In this document: positions 8,397-16,908 of the stretch, piece by piece
Numbering within the stretch: position 1 is the stretch's first letter
Layout: every line of letters starts with the position of its first letter
Notes under the pieces: model-generated
Databases searched by the model: none
What the model was told of the DNA's origin: nothing
Seen by the model: only the letters and a program-made list of their open reading frames with translations
Translations under genes and position numbers: made by a program
From: Desulfobacteraceae bacterium
GTDB lineage: Bacteria > Desulfobacterota > Desulfobacteria > Desulfobacterales > Desulfosarcinaceae
Assembly (NCBI GenBank): GCA_027068085.1
Contig: JAMOUQ010000058.1
Location: forward strand, 1 to 55,248
DNA length: 55,248 bases
Direction of reading: 5' to 3'

Positions 8397-9629
8397 ATGC
8401 GGCCCATGTCAGACAAACCGGATGCAAAATCGAAAGCGTCAATGGGGGCGATTCCCGCAACGGTCAGCCTGGGTATCGACAAGCTGATGGCGGATCCGCC
8501 CTCCTGGATGGAGGGACCCCGCCTGGGACTGCTTTGCAACAACTCATCGGTGGACAGTCGTCTGGTCCACAGCCGGATCAACATCGCCGAACTTTTCCGC
8601 GGTCGGCTCAAGGCCCTTTACAGCCCCCAGCACGGCTTTTACGCCGAAAAACAGGACAACATGATCGAGTCCGGCGACCGTTCCGATCCCTGCCTCGGCC
8701 TTCCGGTCTTCAGCCTCTATGGACGGTCCCGCAAACCGACCGCCCAAATGCTGGAGCCCATCGACATCCTGCTGGTCGACCTTCAGGACGTGGGAACGCG
8801 GGTTTACACCTTTATCTACACCCTCGCCTATTGCATGCAGGCTGCCCGCCGGCACGGCAAGACCGTCGTCATCCTGGACAGGCCGAACCCTGTGGGCGGC
8901 CTGGAGGCGGAGGGCAACTGCCTAGATCCTGAATGCGCATCCTTTGTGGGGCTCTTTCCCCTGCCGATGCGCCACGGGCTGACGATCGGCGAACTGGCCC
9001 TCTTGTTCAACGAACATTTCGGAATCGGCTGCCGCCTCGAAGTAATACCCATGCAGGGATGGCAGCGCCGGATGCTCTTTTGGCAGACCGGTCTGCACTG
9101 GGTGGCTCCGTCGCCCAACATGCCCACGGCCGCCACCAGCCTGGTCTACCCCGGCCAGGTGCTCTGGGAGGGCACCAATGTCTCCGAAGGCCGCGGAACC
9201 ACCCAGCCCTTCGAGCTTTTCGGGGCGCCTTTCATCGACCCGGACCGCTTACTGGAAAACATAGATCCCGACCAGTTGCCGGGCGTCGTCCTGCGGCCCA
9301 CCGAGTTCGAACCCACCTCCAACAAGTGGCGGGGCAGGATCTGCCGCGGATTTCAAATCCACGTGGTCGATCCGTCGGTTTTCAAGCCTTATCGAACCGG
9401 CCTCACGCTGCTGCAGGAAGTAATCAGACAGAATGCGGCCGAATTTCAATGGAAGCAACCGCCCTATGAGTACGAGTTCGAAAGAATGCCGATTGACCTG
9501 ATAATCGGCGACAAACGGTTGCGCCAGGATCTGGAACGTTTGGTGCCTGTCTCCCGGCTCGAACAGCTCTGGCGGGAAGACCTTGAAAATTTCAGACAAT
9601 TGAGCAGGAAATACTGGCTGTATGAGTGA
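8397..9629 (+). CDS. namZ: DUF1343/NamZ-like exo-beta-N-acetylmuramidase
   Basis: About 410 residues spanning the DUF1343 family, whose characterised member NamZ removes MurNAc from the non-reducing end of peptidoglycan fragments (GH171). Landmarks are LGLLCNNSSVD, FSPQHG-like YSPQHGFYAEKQDN, SLYGRSRKPT, DLQDVGTRVYTFIYTL, LDRPNPVGG, and SPNMPT followed by VLWEGTNVSEGRGTTQPFE. There is no signal peptide, so a cytoplasmic enzyme acting on imported muropeptides is possible. Start: ATG 8397 or 8406, with a weak ribosome site. The rnhA start overlaps its stop by 8 nt. The MurU/AmgK fusion at 16905 would use its product. Confidence 0.85.
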   Translation: MRPMSDKPDAKSKASMGAIPATVSLGIDKLMADPPSWMEGPRLGLLCNNSSVDSRLVHSRINIAELFRGRLKALYSPQHGFYAEKQDNMIESGDRSDPCLGLPVFSLYGRSRKPTAQMLEPIDILLVDLQDVGTRVYTFIYTLAYCMQAARRHGKTVVILDRPNPVGGLEAEGNCLDPECASFVGLFPLPMRHGLTIGELALLFNEHFGIGCRLEVIPMQGWQRRMLFWQTGLHWVAPSPNMPTAATSLVYPGQVLWEGTNVSEGRGTTQPFELFGAPFIDPDRLLENIDPDQLPGVVLRPTEFEPTSNKWRGRICRGFQIHVVDPSVFKPYRTGLTLLQEVIRQNAAEFQWKQPPYEYEFERMPIDLIIGDKRLRQDLERLVPVSRLEQLWREDLENFRQLSRKYWLYE

Positions 9630-10332
9630 TCGACAAATCCAGGAGGCAGACGGCCGGCGTTGGCGCAGGATGCGCTTCAAGAACAACAAGGTATGGGTCG
9701 CTCTGTCCGATGAAGACCGGTTGCTGGTAAAAAACGGCAGGGTGCTGCTGAAATACCGTCTTGATCAGGACTACCAATACCGGGTAAAGCCGGAAAACGT
9801 GGAGCCCCTCGAGGCTGGACCAACCGGCAAGTCCGGACACGTCCCCGAAACGAAGACCGCCGGCAAAAAGCCGGGCAGATCCGCAAAGGCTTCGCCACTG
9901 CCGTCAGATCAAGCGGTTCACATCTATACCGACGGTGCATGCTCCGGCAATCCCGGGCCCGCCGGCCTCGGAGTCGTGATGATTTACAAGGGGCACAGAA
10001 AGGAGCTGTCACACTATCTTGGAGAGGCCACCAACAACATAGCTGAATTGAGAGCCATTGAAGAAGGCCTGAAGGCCATAACCAACCGCGGTCTGCCCGT
10101 GGTTGTCCACACCGACTCGAACTATGCCCTCGGTTTGCTCACCAAGGGATGGAAGGCCAAGGAAAACAAGGAGCTGGTGGCCAGGATCAGATCACTGGCT
10201 TCTACTTTCAAAAATCTTCGTTTTGAAAAAGTAAAAGGGCATTCAGGATGCCCGGAAAACGAAAGAGCGGACCGCCTGGCCGTGGAGGCGGCCCGCAAAG
10301 GGGCCGGCCGCCACTCCGGCGCAACTGCATAA
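9622..10332 (+). CDS. rnhA: Ribonuclease HI with N-terminal extension
   Basis: Cleaves RNA in RNA-DNA hybrids. It has 236 residues. The last 135 or so form a type 1 RNase H domain with the four acidic catalytic positions: YTDGACSGNPGP, ELRAIEEGL, HTDSNYAL and NERADRLA, plus the KGHSG loop. The first 90 residues are a basic, low-complexity extension that includes WRRMRFKNNKVWVAL and a Lys/Pro-rich linker. I do not recognise it as the usual caulimovirus-type hybrid-binding domain. The start overlaps the namZ stop, so translation is probably coupled. Confidence 0.9.
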   Translation: MSDRQIQEADGRRWRRMRFKNNKVWVALSDEDRLLVKNGRVLLKYRLDQDYQYRVKPENVEPLEAGPTGKSGHVPETKTAGKKPGRSAKASPLPSDQAVHIYTDGACSGNPGPAGLGVVMIYKGHRKELSHYLGEATNNIAELRAIEEGLKAITNRGLPVVVHTDSNYALGLLTKGWKAKENKELVARIRSLASTFKNLRFEKVKGHSGCPENERADRLAVEAARKGAGRHSGATA

Positions 10333-10389
10333 AGCGCGCGAGCCCGGAAACGCAAAAGAATTGACTTTCGGTTGATCAGCACAGCGGGG

Positions 10390-10481
10390 CAGTAAACGGA
10401 CGCCCAAAAAAAGGGGCTTTAATTTGATCCCGCGCGGCGGGAACAAAGCGGCACGAGGCCGGCAGGCAGCCAACGTCCGAT
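10390..10481 (-). repeat. Multi-hairpin repeat element, copy A
   Basis: Read on the minus strand, this stretch aligns with 33318-33405 (plus). Shared blocks in order are ATCGGA, CTGCCT, a 19-nt identical core (10428-10446) that folds as TCCCGC-CGC-GCGGGA, then ATT(A/G)AAGCC, a C-rich/T-run/G-rich hairpin, and GTTTACTG. It lies between the convergent ends of rnhA and the 94-residue membrane protein gene. The T-run sits in the loop, so it is not an ordinary terminator. Its nature is unknown: a structured RNA or a REP/MITE-like repeat. Confidence 0.6.
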
Positions 10482-10516
10482 TTCCTGCCGCTTGCAAGGG
10501 CCCGCAGCAAAAACGA

Positions 10517-10801
10517 TCAGGACTTTTCCGATTTCAGGCTCTCGATTTCTTTCTTGAGTTCTTCTATTTCCTGTTTGTACTTTTCAGCGTCATCGGTATC
10601 ATCGGAAGCACTTGCAGCGGTATCGTCTTTTTTCCACGTATCTTTCAATTCGTCAAATCCCAGATAGAGCGCCAGCCCACCGCCAAGAAGAAGCATGATT
10701 GGAATAGCACCGGCCAATAGCTGGAGAAATTCACTAAACCAGACCGACAGGCCGATGAGTCCTAACACTGCTGCAACCGCTCCGCCAATTAACGTTTTCA
10801 T
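10517..10801 (-). CDS. Small membrane protein with C-terminal coiled coil
   Basis: 94 residues. Two hydrophobic segments (about 5-23 and 28-47) are joined by a short loop, followed by a Lys/Asp-rich linker and a heptad-like coiled coil of the form EIEELKKEIESLKSE at the C-terminus. AAGGAGGAAGAC precedes ATG 10801. No family is recognised. The shape suggests an inner-membrane protein with a cytoplasmic oligomerisation tail. It shares its strand with the sigma54 activator, but a gap of nearly 300 nt separates them. Confidence 0.7.
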   Translation of the reverse strand: MKTLIGGAVAAVLGLIGLSVWFSEFLQLLAGAIPIMLLLGGGLALYLGFDELKDTWKKDDTAASASDDTDDAEKYKQEIEELKKEIESLKSEKS

Positions 10802-11095
10802 AAAAAGTCTTCCTCCTTTGGCTGAAAATGGGATTCAATGTTCTTATGGCTGATAATCGTTTATTAACCAGACGGCCCCGGGCCGTCTGCTGCCTCCTGC
10901 GGCCGTTTTCGAACCGCCACCGGTATGTTTAAATATTGATTGATACCATCCATGTTCAGAAGCAGGTCCGACCATGAAAAGCCGGGAAAATCAGGTTTAT
11001 GCAGTTACCATATCGCAAATGGCAACGCAAGTTTAAATTTGGCTCCGCACACCGCGTCAGCAAAAAAGTGCCCGCCCGGCTCTTTCCGGGAAACA
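10802..11095. other. Non-coding gap of about 290 nt with one GC palindrome
   Basis: I see no gene here. At 10871-10889 lies AGACGGCC-CCG-GGCCGTCT, an 8-bp stem that could act as a weak terminator for the sigma54 activator read from the right. No T-run follows it in that direction. Confidence 0.5.
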
Positions 11096-12502
11096 TCAGG
11101 TATGGTTTCGCAATGGAATGTCCCATTTTTTCATATACTTCCATATGGCGGTACGGCTCAATCCCACCCGGCGGGCAACCTCGGCCTTGTTCCAACCGCA
11201 TTCTTCCAGCAGGCGCAACAGTTCCCGGCGGCTCAATTTGACCGGCTTCCTTTTCGGCCGGGGAGTAAAATCGTATTGACCGGCACACTTTGCGTCAAGT
11301 GCCAATTTCCTTATTTCCCGTGGCAAATCCGCCAGCTCAATCTGCCGGCTGTTACAAAGGACGAAGGCGTGTTCAACCGCATTTTCAAGTTCGCGCACGT
11401 TGCCGGGCCAGCCGTAGTCCATGACGGCGTGCATGGCCTGATGGGACAATCCGGTGATTTCCTTCCCTGTCTTCCGATTCTGATCCTCGATGAAACTGTT
11501 GATCAACAGAGGGATATCGTCCTTGCGCTCCCTGAGCGGCGGTAAATAAATGGGGAAAACCTTCAAACGGTAATACAGGTCCTGGCGGAACATACCCTGC
11601 TGGACGAGCTGGAACAGGTCGCGATTGGTGGCGGCAATCACCCTGATGTTAACCCTCCTGCGTTTGGATTCCCCTACCCTTTCGACCTCCCTTTCCTGCA
11701 AAACGCGTAAAAGTTTGACCTGAATCAGGGGGGTGAGCTCGCCGATCTCGTCAAGGAAGATGGTTCCGCCGTCGGCTTCTTCGAAACGCCCCTTGCGATC
11801 CCTTATGGCACCGGTGAACGACCCTTTGGCATGACCGAACAACTCGCTCTCCAGCAGTGTCTCCGGCAGGGCTGAACAGTTGACCACCACGAAAGGGCCG
11901 TCCTTGACCAGGCTGTTGAAATGAATGGCACTGGCAACCAGTTCCTTGCCGGTGCCGCTTTCTCCCTGAATGAGTACCGTGGCATTGCTGGCGGCGGCGG
12001 CCTCGATGGCGGCAAAAACCTGCTGCATGGCGCGGCTTTTGCCGATAATATTGTCGAAACGGAATTTCTCACCCAGCCGCCTGTAGGCCTCCTCGACCTT
12101 TTTACGAGCCTTGTTCAGCTCCGTCATGTCGGTCAGGGTTTCGACAATTCCGATGATTTCCCCCCGTTCATCCCGTACTGCGCGGGCACTCTTGATAACC
12201 GGCACGTCATGCCCGTCCCTGTGCCTCACAAAACATTCGTTGTCCTCGCCCTTGCCGTGGGTGAGAATACCGCAGGCCTTGAATCCGTTGGGGCAATCCT
12301 TGCCGAAGCAACGACTGCACTGCAAAATGCTGCATGTGTGCCCCAGGACTTCAGATGAACTATAGCCTGTAATCCGCTCCATGGCCGGATTCCACGAGGA
12401 AATCCGCCCGTCTTTGTCCAGGGTGAAAACACCGTCGGCCATGGCGGTTATGATCTGACTCAAAAGCCGGTTGTCCCACAATTCATGTGTGCTGCTCACC
12501 AT
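11096..12502 (-). CDS. Sigma54-dependent transcriptional activator with Cys-rich PAS domain
   Basis: A 468-residue enhancer-binding protein. Residues 1-130 form a PAS domain with inserted cysteines (57, 62, 65, 70, 77 and 90). The AAA+ core runs from about 150 to 380: Walker A GESGTGKE at 180-187, the sigma54-contact loop GSFTGA at 227-232 (Ser in place of the usual Ala), Walker B TIFLDEIGE near 247, and an R-finger region. A Fis-type helix-turn-helix ends the protein (KAEVARRVGLSRTAIWKYMKKW). There is no receiver domain, so the PAS is the likely sensor. It diverges from the thioredoxin/DUF1638 pair, its probable target. Confidence 0.93.
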   Translation of the reverse strand: MVSSTHELWDNRLLSQIITAMADGVFTLDKDGRISSWNPAMERITGYSSSEVLGHTCSILQCSRCFGKDCPNGFKACGILTHGKGEDNECFVRHRDGHDVPVIKSARAVRDERGEIIGIVETLTDMTELNKARKKVEEAYRRLGEKFRFDNIIGKSRAMQQVFAAIEAAAASNATVLIQGESGTGKELVASAIHFNSLVKDGPFVVVNCSALPETLLESELFGHAKGSFTGAIRDRKGRFEEADGGTIFLDEIGELTPLIQVKLLRVLQEREVERVGESKRRRVNIRVIAATNRDLFQLVQQGMFRQDLYYRLKVFPIYLPPLRERKDDIPLLINSFIEDQNRKTGKEITGLSHQAMHAVMDYGWPGNVRELENAVEHAFVLCNSRQIELADLPREIRKLALDAKCAGQYDFTPRPKRKPVKLSRRELLRLLEECGWNKAEVARRVGLSRTAIWKYMKKWDIPLRNHT

Positions 12503-12535
12503 TTGGGGGGACTCCTCTTCGTTACCGCCGCATCC

Positions 12536-12572
12536 GGTTAACGTTACCTTGCGTTACTGTTACTATCGTAAC
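12536..12572. promoter_or_regulatory. Upstream activator sites (GTTAC/GTAAC repeats)
   Basis: The words GTTAAC, CGTTACC, GCGTTACTGTTAC and GTAAC are packed in 37 nt. They include GGTTAACGTTACC (12536-12548) and the inverted repeat GTTAC-TATC-GTAAC (12559-12572). They lie about 125-160 bp before the sigma54 promoter, a typical distance for enhancer sites of a Fis-type activator. Confidence 0.5.
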
Positions 12573-12694
12573 TTGCTTTGGTCGAAAGTCAAGATCAATG
12601 ACACGGTTTTTTATGAATGTAACGGATTAAAATTAAATGCCATTATCATTTTTTCGTTCCACGCGCCGACAGAAGCCGGCTTTTCCGTTCGCCC

Positions 12695-12710
12695 TGGCAC
12701 GGTTATTGAT
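12695..12710 (+). promoter_or_regulatory. Sigma54 (-24/-12) promoter candidate
   Basis: TGGCACG-GTTA-TTGA matches the -24/-12 consensus TGGCACG-N4-TTGC with correct spacing. The one mismatch is the final C of the -12 element, which is A here. The start would fall near 12720, about 170 nt before the thioredoxin gene. Confidence 0.6.
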
Positions 12711-12893
12711 GATTCACAGGTAAACCACCACTGCCAGAGGGTGGCTTTAATCGGTACCCGGCAGACCGGCAGGGCCCTGAGAGTTTTCTGCCAACGGCAT
12801 CAGGGACGGCCTTGATTGATCAAGCCGGGGAAAAGAACATATCTTTTGCCGGCTGCCGGCAACAGGGGGTTTGATTTCAGAAGGATCCAGCAA

Positions 12894-13247
12894 ATGACGC
12901 AGACAGATTCTCGATACCTACCGCGACTTCCTTTTCAATTACCCGAAGGTGTCATGCTGGTCGATTTCTATGCCAGCTGGTGTATTCCCTGCCGGAATTT
13001 CGAGCCCACGCTTCAGGAACTTGAACAGATCTATCGGGGCCGGGCATCCGTGGCCAGGATAGACATAGATGAAAACCGGAAAGTCGCCATGGCGCTGGGG
13101 ATACAGAGCATCCCCACCATAATAATTTTCAAAGACGGCCACGAACGAAAGCGGTTGTTAGGCCTTCAAACCCTATCAAGCCTTGTGGCAGCCATCGACC
13201 TGGTATTGGAGGCCGGGTTGGACAAGGCGGGCCCGAAGAAAGGATGA
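12894..13247 (+). CDS. Thioredoxin-family protein with CIPC active site
   Basis: 117 residues from ATG 12894, which follows AGAAGGATCC. The thioredoxin fold is clear: VDFYASWCIPCRNFEP with Cys30 and Cys33, then VARIDIDEN, the cis-Pro segment QSIPTIIIFKDG, and a short C-terminal helix. CIPC replaces the usual CGPC, which may alter redox potential or partner. There is no signal peptide. The frame stays open further upstream without support. Its stop overlaps the DUF1638 gene start (ATGA), so the two proteins are probably made together under the sigma54 promoter. Confidence 0.88.
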   Translation: MTQTDSRYLPRLPFQLPEGVMLVDFYASWCIPCRNFEPTLQELEQIYRGRASVARIDIDENRKVAMALGIQSIPTIIIFKDGHERKRLLGLQTLSSLVAAIDLVLEAGLDKAGPKKG

Positions 13248-13906
13248 TTGCCATGTCTTCTGTATCTTTTGCCGATATTGCCATCGTAAGTTGCGGCACC
13301 CTCAGCCTGGAACTGAATTTTCTCAGACAAGAGGGTTTTCTGGACACCCCTTATCTTTACTACACCACCCCGGGACTGCATCAGGATATCCCGGAACTCG
13401 AACGTCAGCTCGTTGACCGCATAAACAAGGCCAAGACCAGGACCGACAAGGTATTGGTGGTTTACGGGGGAAAATTCTGTTACGTCAACGTGGATGAGCC
13501 TCAGCGGCGGATGCAGACAATCATCCAGGAGCAGGGCCCCGGTGTTGCCCGGATCGATGCCACCCATTGCATGGACATGCTCGCAAGCGAGCAGGAGCGC
13601 GAGCAGATCGCCCGGGAAGTGGCCGGAGGCGAACCGGTATGGTGGATGACGCCGGGCTGGATAAAATTCCGGAAGCAGGTGTTCGCCGGATGGGACAAAG
13701 GCATAGCCAACGAGAATTTTCCCAAGCATACCGGCGGAGCCATCGTCCTGGACGGTATAGGATACACCGACAGGTACATGGAAGAAAAACCCGAAGAATT
13801 TCTCGAGTATTCAGACTGGATGGGTATACCCATCATCCCTTACGCCGTAACCCTTGACCGGTTCAAAAATCTATTGACCCAACAGGCGGAAATACTGCTG
13901 GGATAG
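13244..13906 (+). CDS. DUF1638 family protein
   Basis: 220 residues. The pattern VLVVYGGKFC, then ARIDATHCMDML, then WWMTPGW fits the DUF1638 signature (YG-x-C, DC/HC, PGW) as I know it from methanogens and anaerobic bacteria, where such genes often sit near corrinoid methyltransferase loci. The biochemical function is unknown. Conserved Cys and His residues could bind a metal or be targets of the coupled thioredoxin; that is inference. The start overlaps the thioredoxin stop. No methyltransferase or corrinoid protein is adjacent. Confidence 0.75.
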   Translation: MIAMSSVSFADIAIVSCGTLSLELNFLRQEGFLDTPYLYYTTPGLHQDIPELERQLVDRINKAKTRTDKVLVVYGGKFCYVNVDEPQRRMQTIIQEQGPGVARIDATHCMDMLASEQEREQIAREVAGGEPVWWMTPGWIKFRKQVFAGWDKGIANENFPKHTGGAIVLDGIGYTDRYMEEKPEEFLEYSDWMGIPIIPYAVTLDRFKNLLTQQAEILLG

Positions 13907-14265
13907 CCCGTTCGCGAAACCTGATTTTTTACTGCTGATAATTGGCCTGCCGCCGGGAGATCTCGGCCGGACAATCAGGATCGACGGCGCTGCGATCTGT
14001 TGAACCCGAAAGCCGGCTCCAGGCATCAGGCGCGTGATCAACACATCGGTGCCCTTTGCCGTCTTGCTGTCCGCCGCAGCGACAGCCTGTCATTTGCCGT
14101 CCGTAAACGCCCGATCCATGCCCCCCTTGCTCAAATCCAGACAATTTTCTTTAAGCCTGGATGGTTGCAATCAGATGCCGATTCTGATAATTTTCCTGAT
14201 TCGGACCGTAATCCAAGGCAACCTTGCGGGGGAGCCCCTGACAATACACATACAAGAAAGACAAT
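13907..14265. other. Non-coding gap of about 360 nt
   Basis: This separates the DUF1638 gene from plsB. Short open frames here show no ribosome site or domain. I see no convincing terminator, tRNA or sigma54 promoter. It presumably holds the plsB promoter. Confidence 0.5.
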
Positions 14266-16908
14266 ATGCTGCAACCAAAGCGTCAAAACAATGATGACCC
14301 GGCCGCGAAAAGCGACTCCCTGGTCATGAGGCTGCTCGGCAATTCTTACGAGCACTATCTCAATATGCTGCCGGCGCGGACCGGGCTGGTGCCATGGATT
14401 CTGGAACGCCTTTTTTCGGGGATCACTTTCAGCGACGAACAGCTTGCCGTTATAAAAGCCCTGCCAAAAGACGCAGTTATCGTTTATACCATCAAGTACA
14501 AGAGTTACTTCGAGTTCTATTTTTATCACACCCGGATGCGTCAAGAACGCCTCCCGGTTCCCGAACTGGGGTTCAATTACCGTTTCATCCTGTTGCAGCC
14601 TTTAAGCCGCATTCTGCGAAGCATGCTGGCAGCGGTATACTTTTTCATGACCCATCACCGGAGGCGGGATCCCTTCCGTGACGGTTACTGGGAAAAGGCC
14701 CTGCTGGAGCAGAACCGTGCGGCACTGCTGCCTCTGGTGGAAAAAGGAGAATTCTACCGCCGTTTCATAAAGGCCAAGACAGATCCGGCACGCTTTCTGA
14801 TCGAGCTGCAGTCCAAGACCACGCGCCCCATCTTCCTGGTGCCCCTGCTGATGTTTTTCAGCAAGCAGCCGGCCCCGGCGGTTGTCCGCCTGCGGGACAT
14901 ATTCCTGGGCACCGAGCAGCGCCCCGGCATAATCCGCCGTCTGATGACGCTGTTCAGACACCCGGGCAAGGTTTTCGTCGAAGTCTCACCACCGGTCAAC
15001 CTCGCCCACTTCGTCCGGCGGCCCGAATGTTCCGGCCGCGGCACGGAATACCAGGCCCTGGTGCTGCGCCGTCAGTTGCTCAAACAGCACAACCGCCACC
15101 GCCAGAGCATAACCGGTCCGGTTGTCAAATCACACGAGGAGATCAAGGAAAACATCCTGGCCAGCGAGCGGATGCGCAAAATAATGACCAGTTACGCCAA
15201 GACCCGCAAGATGACCCTCCATGCGGTCAGAAAAAAGGCCGATGAATATCTGGACGAAATAGCGGCGAAATACAACTTTTTCTTCATCCGTATGATGTCG
15301 GGCCTGGTGGGCTGGCTGCTCAATACGATGTTCGACGGGACCGTAATCAACAAAGACGGGCTCCGGCAGGTCAAGGCCATGTCCCAGAAAGGCCCCCTGA
15401 TCCTGGTGCCCTGCCACAAAAGCCATATCGATTACCTCATCCTGTCGTACGTGCTTTACCAAAACAACATGCCCTGTCCCCACATAGCCGCCGGCAAGAA
15501 CCTGTCTTTCTGGCCCCTGGGGCCGATATTCCGGGCCGGGGGAGCTTTCTTCCTGAGGCGTTCTTTCCGGGGCGCAATCCTCTACTCCAAGGTATTTTCC
15601 GAATACATCCACAAGCTGCTGGAAGAAGGCTTCAACATCGAAATGTTCATCGAAGGCGGCCGCAGCCGCACCGGCAAGCTTCTGATGCCCAAGCTGGGTC
15701 TCTTGTCGATTCTGCTAAATGCCTTCAGGCAGGGCGCCTGCGAGGACCTGATATTCGTTCCGGTCTTCATAGGTTATGACCAGGTATTGGAAGAAGACGC
15801 CTACCTGCATGAAATCGAAGGCGGCAAAAAGGAACCCGAGAACCTCTCCCAGGTCTTGCGGGCGCGCAAATTCCTCAAAAAACGTTACGGAAAAATCTAC
15901 ATCAACTTCCACCGGCCGCTGTCCCTGAGACAGATCCTGGACGGCTTCGACAAGCCCCTTGATCAAATGCCCCAGAAGGAAATCAATGCCCTTTGCCGCA
16001 ACCTGGGATGGCGGATAATAAACGCCATCGACCGGGTCACGGTGGTGACACCCTACTCCCTGGCGGCAGCGGCCATCCTGAATTGTCCCCAGCGGCATTT
16101 CACCTATGACGATCTTTTCAGCATAACCGACACATACCTGCAATATCTGATGTCCCAGAAGGCCCAGCTGACAGACACCCTCACCATGGATCCCCAGCGA
16201 TCCCTGGAACAGGCCCTTGAAGCCTACCTGCAGCGCAAGCTGATCGAACCCATCTCGGCCGACAAGAAGACCGACCTGCGCCGGAGCCTGCTGACCGTCC
16301 GTTCGGCCCGCCGCCCCCTGCTTGAATATTACAAGAACAACTGCATCGGCTATTTTGTGCCCGCGGCCCTGACAGCCCAGGTGGTGCTGGCCCGCAACGC
16401 TTTTCAGTTCGCCTCGGCCGATCTTTTGGAACAATTCGCTTTCCTGCAGGAGTTTTTCAAATACGAATTCGCCTTCGATATCAGCCAGCCGCCTGAAAAC
16501 TACCTGCGCAAAGCCGTCAAAAGTTTCATCGACGATGCAATCCTGATTCCTCACCAGACATTGCCCGACACTTACAATATAACCGCCGACGGCCTGCGCA
16601 AGCTTAAGCTCTACGCCCGCTTTCTCAAGACCTACTTCGAGTCCTACTGGATTACCCTGCAATATTTCAAGCAGACCCCGCGCGAAAAAATAGGAAGGGG
16701 CAAGGAGCGCCTGAAGAAAATAAGGGCCATCGGCAAATCCTTCTTGAAAAGTCAGCAGATAGAGCTTACCGAATCTTTGTCGGAAATAAATTTCAGCAAC
16801 GCCATCAGTTTTTTTACGACCCACGGCATCAAGGGCTCTGAAAACAGCGAGCAAATCGAATACTTCGAACGACAGATTCAGCGTTTCCTGCAAGCAATCG
16901 ACAAATGA
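14266..16908 (+). CDS. plsB: Glycerol-3-phosphate acyltransferase, PlsB type
   Basis: 880 residues, slightly longer than E. coli PlsB (about 807). Membrane-associated enzyme that acylates the sn-1 position of glycerol-3-phosphate at the start of phospholipid synthesis. The acyltransferase core holds motif I HKSHID (H384 to D389), then AAGKNLSFWPLGPIFR, the substrate-binding EGGRSRTGKL and FVPVFIGYDQVLEE. N- and C-terminal helical regions flank it. The first ATG after AAGAAAG is used. Its stop overlaps the next gene by 4 nt (ATGA), coupling lipid and cell-wall-precursor enzymes in one transcript. Confidence 0.92.
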   Translation: MLQPKRQNNDDPAAKSDSLVMRLLGNSYEHYLNMLPARTGLVPWILERLFSGITFSDEQLAVIKALPKDAVIVYTIKYKSYFEFYFYHTRMRQERLPVPELGFNYRFILLQPLSRILRSMLAAVYFFMTHHRRRDPFRDGYWEKALLEQNRAALLPLVEKGEFYRRFIKAKTDPARFLIELQSKTTRPIFLVPLLMFFSKQPAPAVVRLRDIFLGTEQRPGIIRRLMTLFRHPGKVFVEVSPPVNLAHFVRRPECSGRGTEYQALVLRRQLLKQHNRHRQSITGPVVKSHEEIKENILASERMRKIMTSYAKTRKMTLHAVRKKADEYLDEIAAKYNFFFIRMMSGLVGWLLNTMFDGTVINKDGLRQVKAMSQKGPLILVPCHKSHIDYLILSYVLYQNNMPCPHIAAGKNLSFWPLGPIFRAGGAFFLRRSFRGAILYSKVFSEYIHKLLEEGFNIEMFIEGGRSRTGKLLMPKLGLLSILLNAFRQGACEDLIFVPVFIGYDQVLEEDAYLHEIEGGKKEPENLSQVLRARKFLKKRYGKIYINFHRPLSLRQILDGFDKPLDQMPQKEINALCRNLGWRIINAIDRVTVVTPYSLAAAAILNCPQRHFTYDDLFSITDTYLQYLMSQKAQLTDTLTMDPQRSLEQALEAYLQRKLIEPISADKKTDLRRSLLTVRSARRPLLEYYKNNCIGYFVPAALTAQVVLARNAFQFASADLLEQFAFLQEFFKYEFAFDISQPPENYLRKAVKSFIDDAILIPHQTLPDTYNITADGLRKLKLYARFLKTYFESYWITLQYFKQTPREKIGRGKERLKKIRAIGKSFLKSQQIELTESLSEINFSNAISFFTTHGIKGSENSEQIEYFERQIQRFLQAIDK

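Larger units (their letters stand above)
12503..12893. other. Divergent intergenic region: GTTAC repeats, -24/-12 promoter and leader
   Basis: This 391-nt gap holds no convincing gene. The activator-proximal side (12521-12572) is rich in GTTAC/GTAAC words. A -24/-12 promoter lies near 12700, followed by a leader of about 170 nt with small inverted repeats such as CAGGGCCCTG. The layout fits an enhancer plus sigma54 promoter for the rightward genes. Confidence 0.6.

Noticed and set aside
12559-12572. CRISPR-like repeats
   Set aside because: The GTTAC words are short and irregularly spaced with no unique spacers. No CRISPR array or cas gene is present in the window.
12471-12815. 114-residue plus-strand frame in the divergent region
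   Set aside because: It covers the enhancer repeats and promoter, has no ribosome site or recognisable domain.
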